From: Eonycteris spelaea | Lineage: Eukaryota > Chordata > Mammalia > Chiroptera > Pteropodidae | Assembly (NCBI GenBank): GCA_003508835.1 | Contig: PUFA01000162.1 | Span: 992,001 to 1,056,000 of the forward strand | DNA length: 64,000 nt | Direction of reading: 5' to 3' | Part shown: one piece after another, positions 21,444 to 31,245 of the stretch | How the letters are laid out: each line of letters starts with the position of its first letter | How positions within the stretch are numbered: position 1 is the first letter of the stretch | The notes under the pieces: model-generated | What the model was told of the DNA's origin: nothing | Seen by the model: only the letters and a program-made list of their open reading frames with translations | Database searches by the model: none | Program-made: the position numbers and the translations under genes

Positions 21444-23074
21444 GTAAGTAATCCTCATTCTCCTGAGTCAGCAACTGACTTCTGCATAGAGAGACTATTT
21501 GGCGAATTCCAGGGATTCCCCAATGCTAACCACCTTCAGAAAGACAAACCACAGGTACATGAACTACATTATCTAAGCCTCCTACTATTATGGTTTAGCT
21601 GTACTAATGATGGGAAGAACCTTCTGCCTTGGCCAAGAAATAATGTGACCTGCCACCTGAGCCTCTGAAGGAGGCTCAATGTATGAACACGAACACCTCC
21701 CACATTGCACAGCCAGGCAAATACCCGTCGTGAGAACCCACAAAAACTGTTTAAAAGATGTGTTCTTTGTTGAACTGAGCTTTTTCAACCTAGGGTATTT
21801 TCAAGATGAAATTTTTACGAATTCAACATTAGGCCTTAAATCTTAGAGCATATGTTTAATATTAGTGATCTGGTTTTATAGAAACAAAAGATAAAACATG
21901 AGGAAAGAAAAAAATGTGCTGGTTCTGTTCTAAAGGCTCCATTAATTCTACATCTAAATCCTCTTCTGAGAGAAGAATCTAGTTGGGACAAAAGGACTCT
22001 TCCTCACTTCCACTGTCATCCTCTCAAAACAAAACTGATTGAGGAGCCCCAGGTACTTCCTTTCCAAAACAACCTTGAGATTTGAATAAAATTTAATCAT
22101 ATGAAAAAAGAAGTCATATAGCAATAAAGAACATAATGAAATGAAAAGACAGTTTTTATTATACTGATTCAATCATATGATCAACAAGTACCGAGCATCT
22201 ATGACCAGCTCATACATCAGGAGGGGCTTGTTTGACAATATTTATAAGACATTCATGCTCACCAAGACAAAGTACAGGAGTCAAAGACTGAACATGATGT
22301 CTGAAAAGCAATAGATGTTCACAGGACACTAAATCTTCTATTACTTGTCAGTAGGAGACACTATTCGAAGTCTCCCTTGCTGAGCTAAGAATCAGCCAAA
22401 CTCCATTTTCAACAAAGTAGAAAGCATAGGTCTTTTATCAGGACCACCATAACTTTTTCCTCAGTTTCAACTAATCTTTAAATATGCCATCACAACTGCA
22501 CTTCAGGAGTAGATCTAAACATCACAAGGGATCCTTCTCAACTCAATAGACCGATGTTTAGGGTGATATTCTAGGAATTAGTCCATTGAAACCATGAAAG
22601 TTTTATGTGGAAATAAACGTAGGGCCAGAACTTCCTCAGAAAAAATCATAGAACCAACCAATGCCCAAGTTGGAAGGAATTCCCAGACAGAACAAAACCA
22701 GGTAACACCATGGTTGAGAACACGTCCCTAAATATTGGGGAAGATATTTGAAATGCTTAAGTCCCAATAACAGAAAAGACAAGCCGTGGCAGGACATAAG
22801 TCTCCTGATGCCCACACTACATTTTTTCTAATGCTTCACACTACCCCTCATTAAGCACTCCCATTACTGAATCCCTCAGCCTCCTGAACAAGCTGGCTGG
22901 CATGGGTGGCCCTCAGCACTGATGATAATATGGCTTAGCCAAAGTACAATCTAGAGAAAGAGTTTCACATCATTTTCCATGCAAGTGTTAAATCCTTTCT
23001 TATTATTCCCTTAATGGTAAATCTGTGTGGACTTAATCAAGAGACTCTAAAAGTTTCTTATAGATATTGAATGA
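21444..23074. other. Long unassigned interval
   Basis: About 1.6 kb with no recognised repeat or gene. It includes a small perfect hairpin (21658-21678: 8-bp arms TGAGCCTC/GAGGCTCA, 5-base loop). Minus-strand open frames at 21588-21788 and 21954-22172 are not protein-like. Confidence 0.5.
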
Positions 23075-23155
23075 AGTAATTAGGGGCAGAGTAGAGACTG
23101 GATTCCAGTTCTCCAGACTCCCTGTGTATCATCCTTACTACTCCTCTATGGTCTC
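23075..23155 (-). repeat. Possible MIR SINE fragment
   Basis: 'ggggcagagtagagactgga' and 'ccagttctccagactccctg' then 'cttactactcctctatggt' resemble the reverse-complement MIR head. Confidence 0.5.
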
Positions 23156-23235
23156 CCATATTTCATTGTTCCTGCAGAGAAATTTCAAAGAGGAGATGAT
23201 GAATCCAACATGCAAGCCAAACAGAAAGGGTTGAA

Positions 23236-23302
23236 GATCACATGATATCATATATGTGGGATATAAACCTGAAAGCAACAAATGAACAGGACAAACCAAC
23301 AT
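23236..23302 (+). mobile_element. Bat-type L1 3' UTR fragment
   Basis: 'catgatatcatatatgtggg' followed by 'ataaacctgaaagcaacaaa' and 'tgaacaggacaaaccaac' is the reverse complement, with few changes, of 51760-51822 inside the larger bat-type L1 at 51483-51965. The 81-codon open frame that starts at 23242 is therefore partly L1 3' UTR and not a gene. Confidence 0.75.
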
Positions 23303-23693
23303 TCAAGACTCGAACCAATCATTATGAATCCAACCTGCTATATAATATCTTATCCTATGTATCTAAAATTAACCAAGACAGTATCCTTCAGCTGGAACCT
23401 TCCTGGAACAAAATACTCCTGCTCAAGAAACACAAGAATCCAGCTAAAGTAATTGCTACTGCCGTTATAAAAATATATTATTTGTAGGACTCCACAGAAT
23501 AAGAGATGATTTTCTTTTTATGTGCTATAGTAACAAGAATGTTTAAATGTCATCTTTATTTTGACAGAGGAGTGCATTAATGCCAAATTCTATTTAGATA
23601 GACCTTTATTATACCAAGACCAGTACCTTTCCACATTGAGTTCTCTTGATGGACAAAAGTCTCTAAAATAGCTAATAATAATAATAGTAGTAA

Positions 23694-23740
<47 letters not shown>

Positions 23741-24159
23741 ATCTTTTTTAAAAGCAACCATGGATTTCACAGGGAAAAAAATTATATTTTGACAGAAAAG
23801 CATTAGGTGGGCTTGCTTGGCAAAATTACATCAACAATTACATACACTAGTAATTTAAGCTTGGTTTTACTTTAATTTATGGTCCTAACACCTTTTTCTC
23901 CAAAGACTTCATTCCTGACTAATAATCTCAAATTCTGTGTGTTTTTTTTTTACTTTTGATACATCATATTAAGATACAATGAATAGTTCAGTCTTTAGAC
24001 AGCTTAGCTAGTGAATTTAGACAAATAGTATGCACAGAAAAAAGATCCCTTAACCAAAAAAAGGAAAAGAGAAAAATGAAAAGGAGCTTCTGTTTATCTT
24101 GCGCTAGTAAAGAGAGTATCAGTGGTCATAGCCTCTTTAGGTAGCACAATGGTGAAACG
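23303..24159. other. Unassigned sequence around a triplet microsatellite
   Basis: Nothing recognised apart from the (TAG)n run listed separately. Confidence 0.5.
23672..23741. repeat. (TAA/TAG)n triplet microsatellite
   Basis: TAA units grade into at least 17 TAG units with one TAA interruption. Confidence 0.95.
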
Positions 24160-24220
24160 TTGAATATCTTTTCATGTGTTTATTGGTTATATGTATATTT
24201 CATATTCTCTTTAATTTTTT
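24160..24220 (-). repeat. Small L1 fragment
   Basis: 'ttgaatatcttttcatgtgt' and 'ttattggttatatgtatatt' match the minus-strand L1 ORF2 end (GAGCATCTTTTCATGTGTTTATTGG). Confidence 0.55.
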
Positions 24221-24384
24221 TCCAATTTAGAAAAATGCTTAGAATGATAAAGAGAAATAGCCTTTTAAAAATAAATATGAAGTTTATGTAGGTGATCATA
24301 TCGAACACCTGTGGTAATAATCACCAAAGGAGAAGTACAAAAATGATACCTTAATGACCCATAGGAAAAAAAATGAGATCAGAA

Positions 24385-24612
24385 GCCTGACTTTGGGAAT
24401 GAGTGAGGACTTTCAGCCCCAGAATCAAGTAGCAAAGCTTCAGTGCTGACTCCAGGCAAGTCCCTCAGACTCTATGAGTCCTGGTTCTCACATCCGTAAA
24501 ATGGAATACTAATAATACCTAAATCACAGAGCTGGTATGATAATTAAATAAAATGTGCATATAAAGCATAGCCCCTAGCACACAGTAAGCTGTAAATAAG
24601 TGTTTGGTGTAG
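24385..24612 (+). repeat. MIR SINE
   Basis: 'caggcaagtccctcagactc', 'tcacatccgtaaaatggaat', 'actaataatacctaaatcac' and 'tagcccctagcacacagtaa' are MIR landmarks in order. Confidence 0.85.
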
Positions 24613-24810
24613 GAAACTAAGCTAACTAAAATTCATCAGTTTTTGTTTCTTTTTTTTTTTAATTATAGGACTTCTAGAATGCTTTATTATGCAAATGTGC
24701 ATTGAACTGCTCAAAATAGAAAGAATTTGTTTCCCAAATGTAATTGACAATGAGACTATTTTTTCCAAAGGTCATCTGACAGGTCAAGTGGTCCAGAAAC
24801 ACAAGAACTG

Positions 24811-25199
24811 CTAATCTACCTCCTCTCTCTCTTCTGCAGACGGTGAACCTGAGCCCTCAAAAGAACTGGTCCAGGACATTCAGTTACCTGATCACAAATC
24901 CAAATGGAGCACCCAAGTTCCCCTGCTAGCCCATTATTTTAGTAAGATTCTTTCCATAATCCCATCACCTTGAGAGTGTGGAAAGAAGTCTTATGCGCTG
25001 CCCACCTCACATTCCACCTATTTAGTCCATTAAGCTCAGTCTGCACCTTCTCAGGTCCATCATTACATTGTCATGACCAGAGCAAGAGAACAAATGGAGA
25101 TCGACATAACACATGTTCAGGTACATAACAGGTACAAGTCCTGTTAAGCTGACAAACCGCTAAAAAAATGTGTTTTATTCTCCTGTCTAGACAAATAAA
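24811..25199 (+). other. Terminal-exon-like signals (acceptor, short frames, AATAAA)
   Basis: CTAAT (24811-24815), then a pyrimidine tract 'cctcctctctctcttctg' and CAG ending at 24839, form a near-ideal 3' splice site with branch point at normal distance. From 24840, two frames are open for 29 and 43 codons; the longer begins GEPEPSKELVQDIQLPDHKS and ends at TGA near 24974. AATAAA lies at 25194-25199. The peptides match no family I know, and single splice-like sites are common by chance. Confidence 0.2.
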
Positions 25200-25325
25200 T
25201 CTTTCTCTTATAATGACCTTGAAGTCCAGTTTCAAATTTTGAATCCCTCAGGGTTCCTCAGCGAACATGACATATGTGGAAAAGGAGGCGCCTAGCCTGA
25301 AGCCGCACCCCATCCCTACCTATCC

Positions 25326-25748
25326 GTGTCCCTGTCCCACACTGTGAGGGGCCTTGTTTACTTGTATATAGATCCCTCTGGCTACATTGTTCAAGCTTCA
25401 TCCACAGGCCCCTGCAACAGCTACCTCTTGGCACTACCTCAGAACTCAGAACTCAAAGTTACCAGCAGCATGGTGGACTCCCAGGAACTCAGACCCAAAG
25501 GAAAGGCCTATTTGTGGAAGTGGATTCAAGGCTGTTTGGGCAGGAATTTGGGATTCCAGGTATCTGAAGTACGGAGGGGCATGGGCTCCAGTAGATGTAG
25601 TCCCTCAGTCCTGCACTATGGTTGCCCCGTAAGAGAAATGCAGTGGGAGGAGGGACACACAGCAGGCTCTCCAAAAGTTGAGCAAAGGGCAACCTGCTTG
25701 CTTGGCCCCTCTGAACGCCACCAGAATTGTTTCAGGGAAGATGCCTGA
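25326..25748 (+). other. Open frame of 140 codons, no recognised product
   Basis: Starts MSLSHTVRGLVYLYIDPSG. No signal peptide, domain or repeat is evident. The same stretch is open in other frames on both strands (25387-25632 plus, 25489-25895 minus), suggesting composition rather than coding. Most likely a chance ORF. Confidence 0.12.
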
Positions 25749-25978
25749 AAAGAAACACCTGAAAAATGAGCATGCATTTCCCCTCCCGAAACTTTTTAAC
25801 TGAAATAGCCCTCTAGCCCCACTGGGGGTAGAACCCCAGAGATACACGAGCAGCAGCAACACCAGGAGGACTTCCACGTGACACCGAGGTGTCAAGAGAG
25901 CTCACCAAGGTGACCTAGGGAAACTTCTTCCAGCCCTCTCCTGCCCCCATTTGTTAAATTAGTGAAGATGAATAAAAA

Positions 25979-26395
25979 TTGGAAGGAGACTCAAGGCTCA
26001 CATTATGTGTGGATGCTTCGCTACATGTAAATAATAATAACTTTATGGTAGCAAGCAGATTGTACATTATCATTACTATGATTTCAGCCTGCTTTATGAC
26101 TCCTCAGCTAGTTGGAAACATATTTTTAGTCCTAATATCAAAACCTGTCAGAGTTTGTTTTGCTACAGCTAACAGAATGATACAGGTCAGATCAATTATT
26201 ATGAAAAATTCAATTAAGAAAGTACCATATGTGGCACTAAAAAAAGACTACAATGGCACATATGGCTGGAAAGAAGTGATGGCACTGCTTCTGCACGTGT
26301 GTGACACCCCTGCCCTTCAGTCCTTGTTACTGTGGCCATATCGGAATGGGAAATCTCCTCTGCCTTCTCAATTCCAGCTCCAATCTCCCCTCTGA
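25979..26395 (+). other. Open frame of 138 codons, no recognised product
   Basis: Starts MEGDSRLTLCVDASLHVNNN and has one hydrophobic stretch near residues 28-55 that could look like a membrane segment. No family is recognised. It is not in frame with the ORF just upstream. Probably chance. Confidence 0.12.
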
Positions 26396-26609
26396 CCCCA
26401 AAACCTTCCGCTCTCATCTGTCACCCCAACCCGGGAGACCTGGCCACCAATTTAATTGTATTTGTCTGCAGAGGACTTGGTTAAGAGGACTTTGGAAATC
26501 CAAGAGCATTGATATTTTTAAGCAGGAGAGAAAGAAACTGGTTAGACAATTACAAGGGTTCAAGTGTGATTGATGTCCTACCTTTGACCTGACAGTGAGT
26601 GATCAGGGG

Positions 26610-26850
26610 TTTTAAGACACCAGCCTCTAGGGTAACTAGTTGGATTTAGCTTCCTACTCTACTATCCCCTCTTCATGCCACAGTAAGCAATTTACTTAAT
26701 CCTTCTAAGCCTCGGTTTTTTCATCTGTAAAATAGGGATAATAACAACAGCTCCCTCACGTGTCTGTTGAAAAAACTAAATGAAATAATGAATGTTAAAG
26801 TGTTTAGCATGGTGCCTGGTGAACAGTAAAAGCTCCATCCATATTAATTT
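26610..26850 (+). repeat. MIR SINE
   Basis: 'aagcaatttacttaatcctt', 'ctaagcctcggttttttcat', 'ctgtaaaatagggataataa', 'aaagtgtttagcatggtgcc' and 'tggtgaacagtaaaagctcc' follow MIR. Confidence 0.9.
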
Positions 26851-26894
26851 TTTTTATTTTTATTTTTATGTCATTGACAGGCAGCAGGTTTGGT

Positions 26895-27080
26895 GGAAAG
26901 CATGCAATTTTGGTCAGGAAATCTGGATCTACTACAAGCTCTAAGACTTTGGGTTAGTTGGTTCACCTCTCTGGACCTTCATTCCCTCATCAACAAATTG
27001 GGGATAATCATAGCCATCTGGTAGACTTGTTTCAGGCTTCAGTGAACTACTGCATGGGGAAAGTGCTTGCAAACTATTAC
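26895..27080 (+). repeat. MIR SINE
   Basis: 'gtggaaagcatgcaattttg', 'ggttcacctctctggacctt', 'cattccctcatcaacaaatt', 'ggggataatcatagccatct' and 'aaagtgcttgcaaactatta' follow MIR. This copy lies 45 bases after another one in the same orientation. Confidence 0.87.
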
Positions 27081-27352
27081 GTGATATGCAAGCATAATTT
27101 AATGTAATCATCTCCAAGCTAGCCCTAGGCCTCTGAAAACGCTGGGCAGATGCCATCTCTGTGAGTTTGTTCAAAATATGGACTGTCCAGGCAGCTGAGT
27201 AATACCTAAAAGCATCCTAAAGTCTAATGATGCAAAGCAAAAATGAGGCACAGAAATGTGGAAGCCTGAATTCAAAAGGGCCTGGGATGTACTACAGAGC
27301 TGTGTTCAGAAAGAAATTGCCTGGCTGATCGTAGTTAATAGTTTCACATCTT

Positions 27353-27622
27353 TCAAAGTGATTGCTTATATTTTTTAAAAATGTCCCAAATCAATATGCA
27401 GTAGCACAGCTTCCTTTCAGGCCTAAAGTCTATAACGTTTCTGTCTCTTGAAACTGTAATCAAGAGGTAAACCAGTGTGGGGATGCTGAGATGCACAATA
27501 ATGGCAGCTATTCTTGGGGTGGCCGCACCTTGCCTTAAGGTTTGGCTGATGGAGGCAGCCAGCGATCTGACCACTTGGCTCAGATCATGGAGTTTTTCAA
27601 CCTTCTGGTCCACAGCTCTTGG
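27353..27622 (-). other. Short open frame with protein-like composition
   Basis: The frame (86-90 codons, entering from a TAG stop and opening at GTG) reads VDQKVEKLHDLSQVVRSLAA... followed by a hydrophobic stretch near IAAIIVHLSIPTLVYLLITV. It has no ATG start and no clear splice signals. I do not recognise a family; it could be chance or a relic. Confidence 0.15.
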
Positions 27623-28319
27623 CTAATGGCTGTGCTCTCTGCAGGCCTCTCCAGCCTGGTCATTCCCCAAGGCAAAGTGAACTGATTATTTACACACGAC
27701 TCTTCTTTTTTGGACTCTGAGATCTGGAGTGTGTTATGCATTTTTATCCTGAATCTCTTACTTTATGAGAGCTTCGGGGCTATATAACACAGAAAATGGA
27801 ACAGGGGAATGAACTTGGAAGAAAAATGAAAAAAAAGGAGGAGGAAGCAAATGTTCTCGCCTGACCCTGCTTTGCCTCTTCAGGTGAAAGAAGAGGAAGG
27901 GTGGCGTCAAGGTTGCACCAGAGCAGTTCTGAGGAGGAAGTAGTTTGGGGAAGCAGCTGTTTGCAAAGCTCAGGGGAGCTGTCAACCCCTGGAGAAGGTG
28001 GCCTCTGTCAGGGGAGATGCAATCTCAGCTGGCTGTGGAAGAGCAGGGTCCTGCTCCTTTGGTATTGAAAGGGGGCAGGGGAGGGCTGTAGACAGTGGCA
28101 CCTGGAGCAGGAGACACAACCCTAGGTCACACAGAGACGAGGCAACGCTAACACGGAGGTTGTGGACCCCATCCTTTCATTGCGGTATTCTGGTCTTTAC
28201 TCTGGTTTCCTTGTCGCTGCGGTTAAAGAAAAAAAAATCATGATTAAAAAAAAAAAAACTCCTCACGTGTGTAATTTAAACATTTTATTCAATTGGGGAG
28301 TGACTATAGCTTAGCAAGC

Positions 28320-28560
28320 ACATTCCTGAACCTCCCTTTCTCTCTTCCGTGGTCCTCCTTCCTCCCCCACTTGCTGCCTGTATGCTGGTTTCTTCCTTTC
28401 TCCTATTCTTATCCTCTCTACTCCCTTCCCTCTCAGACTTCTTTACTCAAAACTCTTCCTTCTCTGCTACCCCTCTATGCTCCCCTCCTTCCTGCTCCCT
28501 TCATCTCTTGGATCCCCACGTCCTCCGTCCTTCTCTCCTAGTCTAACTTTCTGTTTCCAG
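28320..28560. other. Pyrimidine-rich tract
   Basis: Over about 240 bases the plus strand is dominated by C and T (for example 'cctccctttctctcttccg', 'ctactcccttccctctcag', 'ctcccctccttcctgctccc'). The overlapping open frames here (28293-28546 plus, 28467-28658 minus) are low-complexity consequences of this. Such tracts can form triplex DNA. Confidence 0.8.
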
Positions 28561-28759
28561 CCCATCCCTTCAAGATGTCCTGATGTGGACTTTCTGATTT
28601 CTCTGTTTCTGGCTTCTAGAACTTTAAAGTAGTATAAAATCTTACATGTAACTGTCAAAAGACCTTAATGCTAGTGGGAGAAGAATAAGGGGGTGGAGGA
28701 GGATGGTTCAAGTGTAAATAAGGAAATAAGTGTAATAATAAAACAGTTTTACTGTAAAT

Positions 28760-28825
28760 TTTCTAAGAACAGACTAGTTCTCATATCTTTGTAGTCTCCA
28801 TAGAGCCTGTCATTGTACCTACACA

Positions 28826-28876
<51 letters not shown>

Positions 28877-28905
28877 TGTTGAATAAATGAATGAATGCAT
28901 GAATA
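28760..28905 (+). repeat. L2 LINE 3' end with (CA)n
   Basis: 'agtctccatagagcctgtca' then the (CA)n run, then 'aattgttgaataaatgaatg' and 'aatgcatgaata' form an L2 3' end in which a dinucleotide expansion sits in the 'gcctggcacatagtagg' region. Confidence 0.75.
28827..28874. repeat. (CA)24 microsatellite
   Basis: Twenty-four uninterrupted CA units, likely polymorphic. Confidence 0.97.
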
Positions 28906-29261
28906 CTGAAACAAAATGTGGTTTTATTTCATGAGCACATACTGAGGCAGACAAAGCAGAGATGCGGATCTTCAGTGAATCTCAGGAATCTTCTGGTGAG
29001 GTACATATTCACTTATAATTAGCATTTTAGCATTGTTAAAGTAAATGCTGCTGCTCCTGGTTTGCCCTCCTCAGTGGGCTAACATTTCCCTTGTTTACAT
29101 TGCTAATTTTCTTGGAAAACCCTCTTTTATACATACAAGTAGAATCCCAGTCCACAAGTTCTATACACAAAGCCACTGACTGCCGCTGTCCTGTGGTGAC
29201 ACTGTATCACTTTACCCATCCCCCCTGCATCCTACTGGTTCACCTGCTGGATTCATCTAAC
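28906..29261. other. Unassigned sequence
   Basis: Nothing recognised. Confidence 0.5.
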
Positions 29262-29412
29262 TCATGTTTTCAACAAATATTTACTTTATACTTTTTTTTT
29301 GCGTCACTCTTTATGCTGACTGCTTTACTCCTATCTCATTTAATCCATACAATGCTCTGAAGAAGGTAGTGTTATTATCCCTACTTTTCAGATAAGGAAA
29401 CTGAAACTAAAT
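29262..29412 (-). repeat. MIR SINE, first part of an interrupted copy
   Basis: 'caacaaatatttactttata', 'cctatctcatttaatccata', 'tattatccctacttttcaga' and 'taaggaaactgaaact' are reverse-complement MIR. The remaining MIR sequence resumes at about 29791, so 380 bases were inserted. Confidence 0.8.
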
Positions 29413-29424
29413 TGGTCAAATACA

Positions 29425-29790
29425 TTCATTAGCCATCCCAATTTGCCCACTTCAGAGGGAGTTCCAGGACATGAGACTTACAGTTTGTTTTTTTTTTTTT
29501 AAATTAAGTTTATTGGGGTAACATTTTTAAAATAATTTTCAGGTGTACATTATAATTTAACATCTGTATATTCTATTGTGTGTTTACCACCCAAAGTCCA
29601 GTTTCCTTCATCTACCATATAGGACTTGCAGTGTTTTTGTTTTCATTTTTGTTTTTGTTTTTACCAGGGCAGTCGCTGGCAAGCTGTCCCAGTTTGCCAG
29701 GGACTGGGGAGTTCCCGGGTCATGGGACTTTCAGTGCTAAAGCAGGGAAAGTCCCCTGCAAACTGGGTGACTTGGTCACCCTAACATAAT
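29425..29790. mobile_element. DNA-transposon-derived segment holding an L1
   Basis: 'ccatcccaatttgcccactt' and 'ggagttccaggacatgagac' (29437-29480) and again 'ctgtcccagtttgccaggga', 'gggtcatgggactttcagtg' and 'cttggtcaccctaa' (29675-29787) belong to one MER-type DNA element family (the one whose ends read GGTGACCAA...TTGGTCACCC). The two parts overlap in consensus, so two copies or a partial duplication are involved. Family name not certain. Confidence 0.6.
29485..29622 (-). mobile_element. Bat-type L1 3' end with target duplication
   Basis: A T run (minus-strand poly(A) tail) leads into 'aagtttattggggtaacatt', 'caggtgtacattataattt' and 'ccacccaaagtccagtttcc'. Flanks 'gacttacagt' (29475-29484) and 'gacttgcagt' (29623-29632) look like a target site duplication with one later change. 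A very short 5'-truncated L1 insertion. Confidence 0.85.
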
Positions 29791-29870
29791 CACATGCCCA
29801 AGGTTACACAACTGGTCCACATCAGAAATGGAATTCAAAGCCACCCCTTGTCTAGTTCCACCACCCCCAC
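29791..29870 (-). repeat. MIR SINE, second part of the interrupted copy
   Basis: 'gcccaaggttacacaactgg' and 'aaatggaattcaaagccacc' complete the MIR that begins at 29262. Confidence 0.75.
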
Positions 29871-30339
29871 TTTTACCTTTTCTGCCTCACCTCCCAACCT
29901 CTAATCCTATTTCTGGTTGCCTCTAAGACATCGCACAATCACTTCATACCTCAACACTACCCCCTAAAATCTCTCTTCCCCTAAAACCAACTGTGCTAAT
30001 TCTAACTTCATTGAGTTACTAAAAGCATCCTAAGAGTTACCTCCAAATCTCCTCAATCCGCCCCTTCCTGGCTGCTCCCTCTACCTCCACCCTGATTCAT
30101 GTCTTCAGCCCCTGAATCCTGGAACCAAAAGGTTTCTCAGCCTCCAAGTGTCTGCTGTACTGCATACCACCCCAAGATGCAATCTCTGGAATGTTGACTC
30201 AAAAGGGAACTCGCAGACAACCTTGCACTTGGATTGTTAGGAAGCTAAGGCAAGGAGAATGAAAGGGCAGAGGCCAGTCTAGCATCACATCTTTCTAACC
30301 TACAGGCCACCATGCTGTAGTGCCACCCCTTGCCTCTCC
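29871..30339. other. Unassigned sequence
   Basis: C-rich on the plus strand; no repeat assigned with confidence, although parts of 30060-30130 may be L2-derived. Confidence 0.4.
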
Positions 30340-30655
30340 AGTGGTTTAACTGAACCTCAGAGCAAGTACAAACTCTGCTCAAATTCCACCTCCTTGCAAC
30401 CCTCCTCCTGACCCCGTTCATCATGATTTTCCAGAATATATATTTCTTGTACTATGACTTCTGTCATTGAAGCTTTTCAATCTCATTTTCTGTCTGTCCA
30501 CATAGATGGGTCTTGCGTTCTTAGTAAGATTGTCTGGTCTTGGTATAATAATACTGGAAAACCTTTGTTCTTGTTCTCGCAACACATCTGGCTTTTTGTA
30601 GGGCATACACTAGGTACTTGAGAAGTACTTATTGGGCTGAATTAAATTGGTCACA
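30340..30655 (+). repeat. L2 LINE 3' portion
   Basis: 'actctgctcaaattccacct', 'ccttgcaaccctcctcctga', 'gtctgtccacatagatgggt' and the tail 'ctaggtacttgagaagtact' then 'tattgggctgaatt' follow L2. Diverged. Confidence 0.65.
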
Positions 30656-31119
30656 ACAGATTCTCTGTCACAAACAATCCTATGTAGCATTTTTTTTTTC
30701 TGATTCCAGTTTACATAACAGTCATTCTGCCAGAGTAAAACTTGACTGTACACAATTTGCACTAAAGTCCAAGAAGGAGAGAGCTGACATCAAATTGACC
30801 TATTTACAATTTTTTATTCCACCAGCTCAGGAGAACCCACCTCCTTTCTATGCTTTTCTTCCTCCCCCAGACATCTCAAAGAACCTAATCACCATCTTCT
30901 GAATCCTCCCTGTCACCTACCACCCCCTCACACAACGCACATACCACCTCAAATACTAAACCACAAGTCAGATTTTTAAAGTTCAAGAGCTAAAAAGAAT
31001 GAGCAATTGACTCATTTTTCCTTGATTCAAAGAGCTGCGGGTTTTCTAGAGCAGCCCTGACACCACTTATGTGGGCCTGATCCCAATGCCAGGGCAGACC
31101 AAGGGGATTCCTACCTCCC
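30656..31119. other. Unassigned sequence
   Basis: Nothing recognised. The plus-strand frame 30618-30902 has no protein features. Confidence 0.5.
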
Positions 31120-31245
31120 TAACCAAATTGAACAGTGGACCAACAATGACCCTGCCTTAGTGTGTGACCTTGAGCAAATAAGTCTCTTTTTACTGTGCTG
31201 GGCTTAGGATTCCACAGCTGTGAAGTGAAGGGCTGCTTCTCTGTT
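31120..31245 (+). repeat. MIR SINE fragment
   Basis: 'tgtgtgaccttgagcaaata' followed by 'agtctctttttactgtgctg' and 'cacagctgtgaagtgaaggg' are the middle of MIR. Confidence 0.65.

Larger units (their letters stand above)
24613..26609. other. Long repeat-poor interval with exon-like signals
   Basis: No interspersed repeat was recognised across about 2 kb. It contains a strong splice-acceptor-like site, an AATAAA motif and the two longest plus-strand open frames of the window (25326-25748 and 25979-26395). These are described separately. None is enough to call a gene. Confidence 0.4.
27081..28759. other. Long repeat-poor interval
   Basis: No interspersed repeat recognised. It contains a minus-strand open frame (27353-27613), a GC-richer stretch at about 27900-28200, a poly(A) stretch near 28245 and a pyrimidine-rich block at 28320-28560. 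Confidence 0.45.

Noticed and set aside
23242..23487. 81-codon plus-strand frame as a small gene
   Set aside because: Its first part is bat-type L1 3' UTR, matching 51760-51822 in reverse complement.
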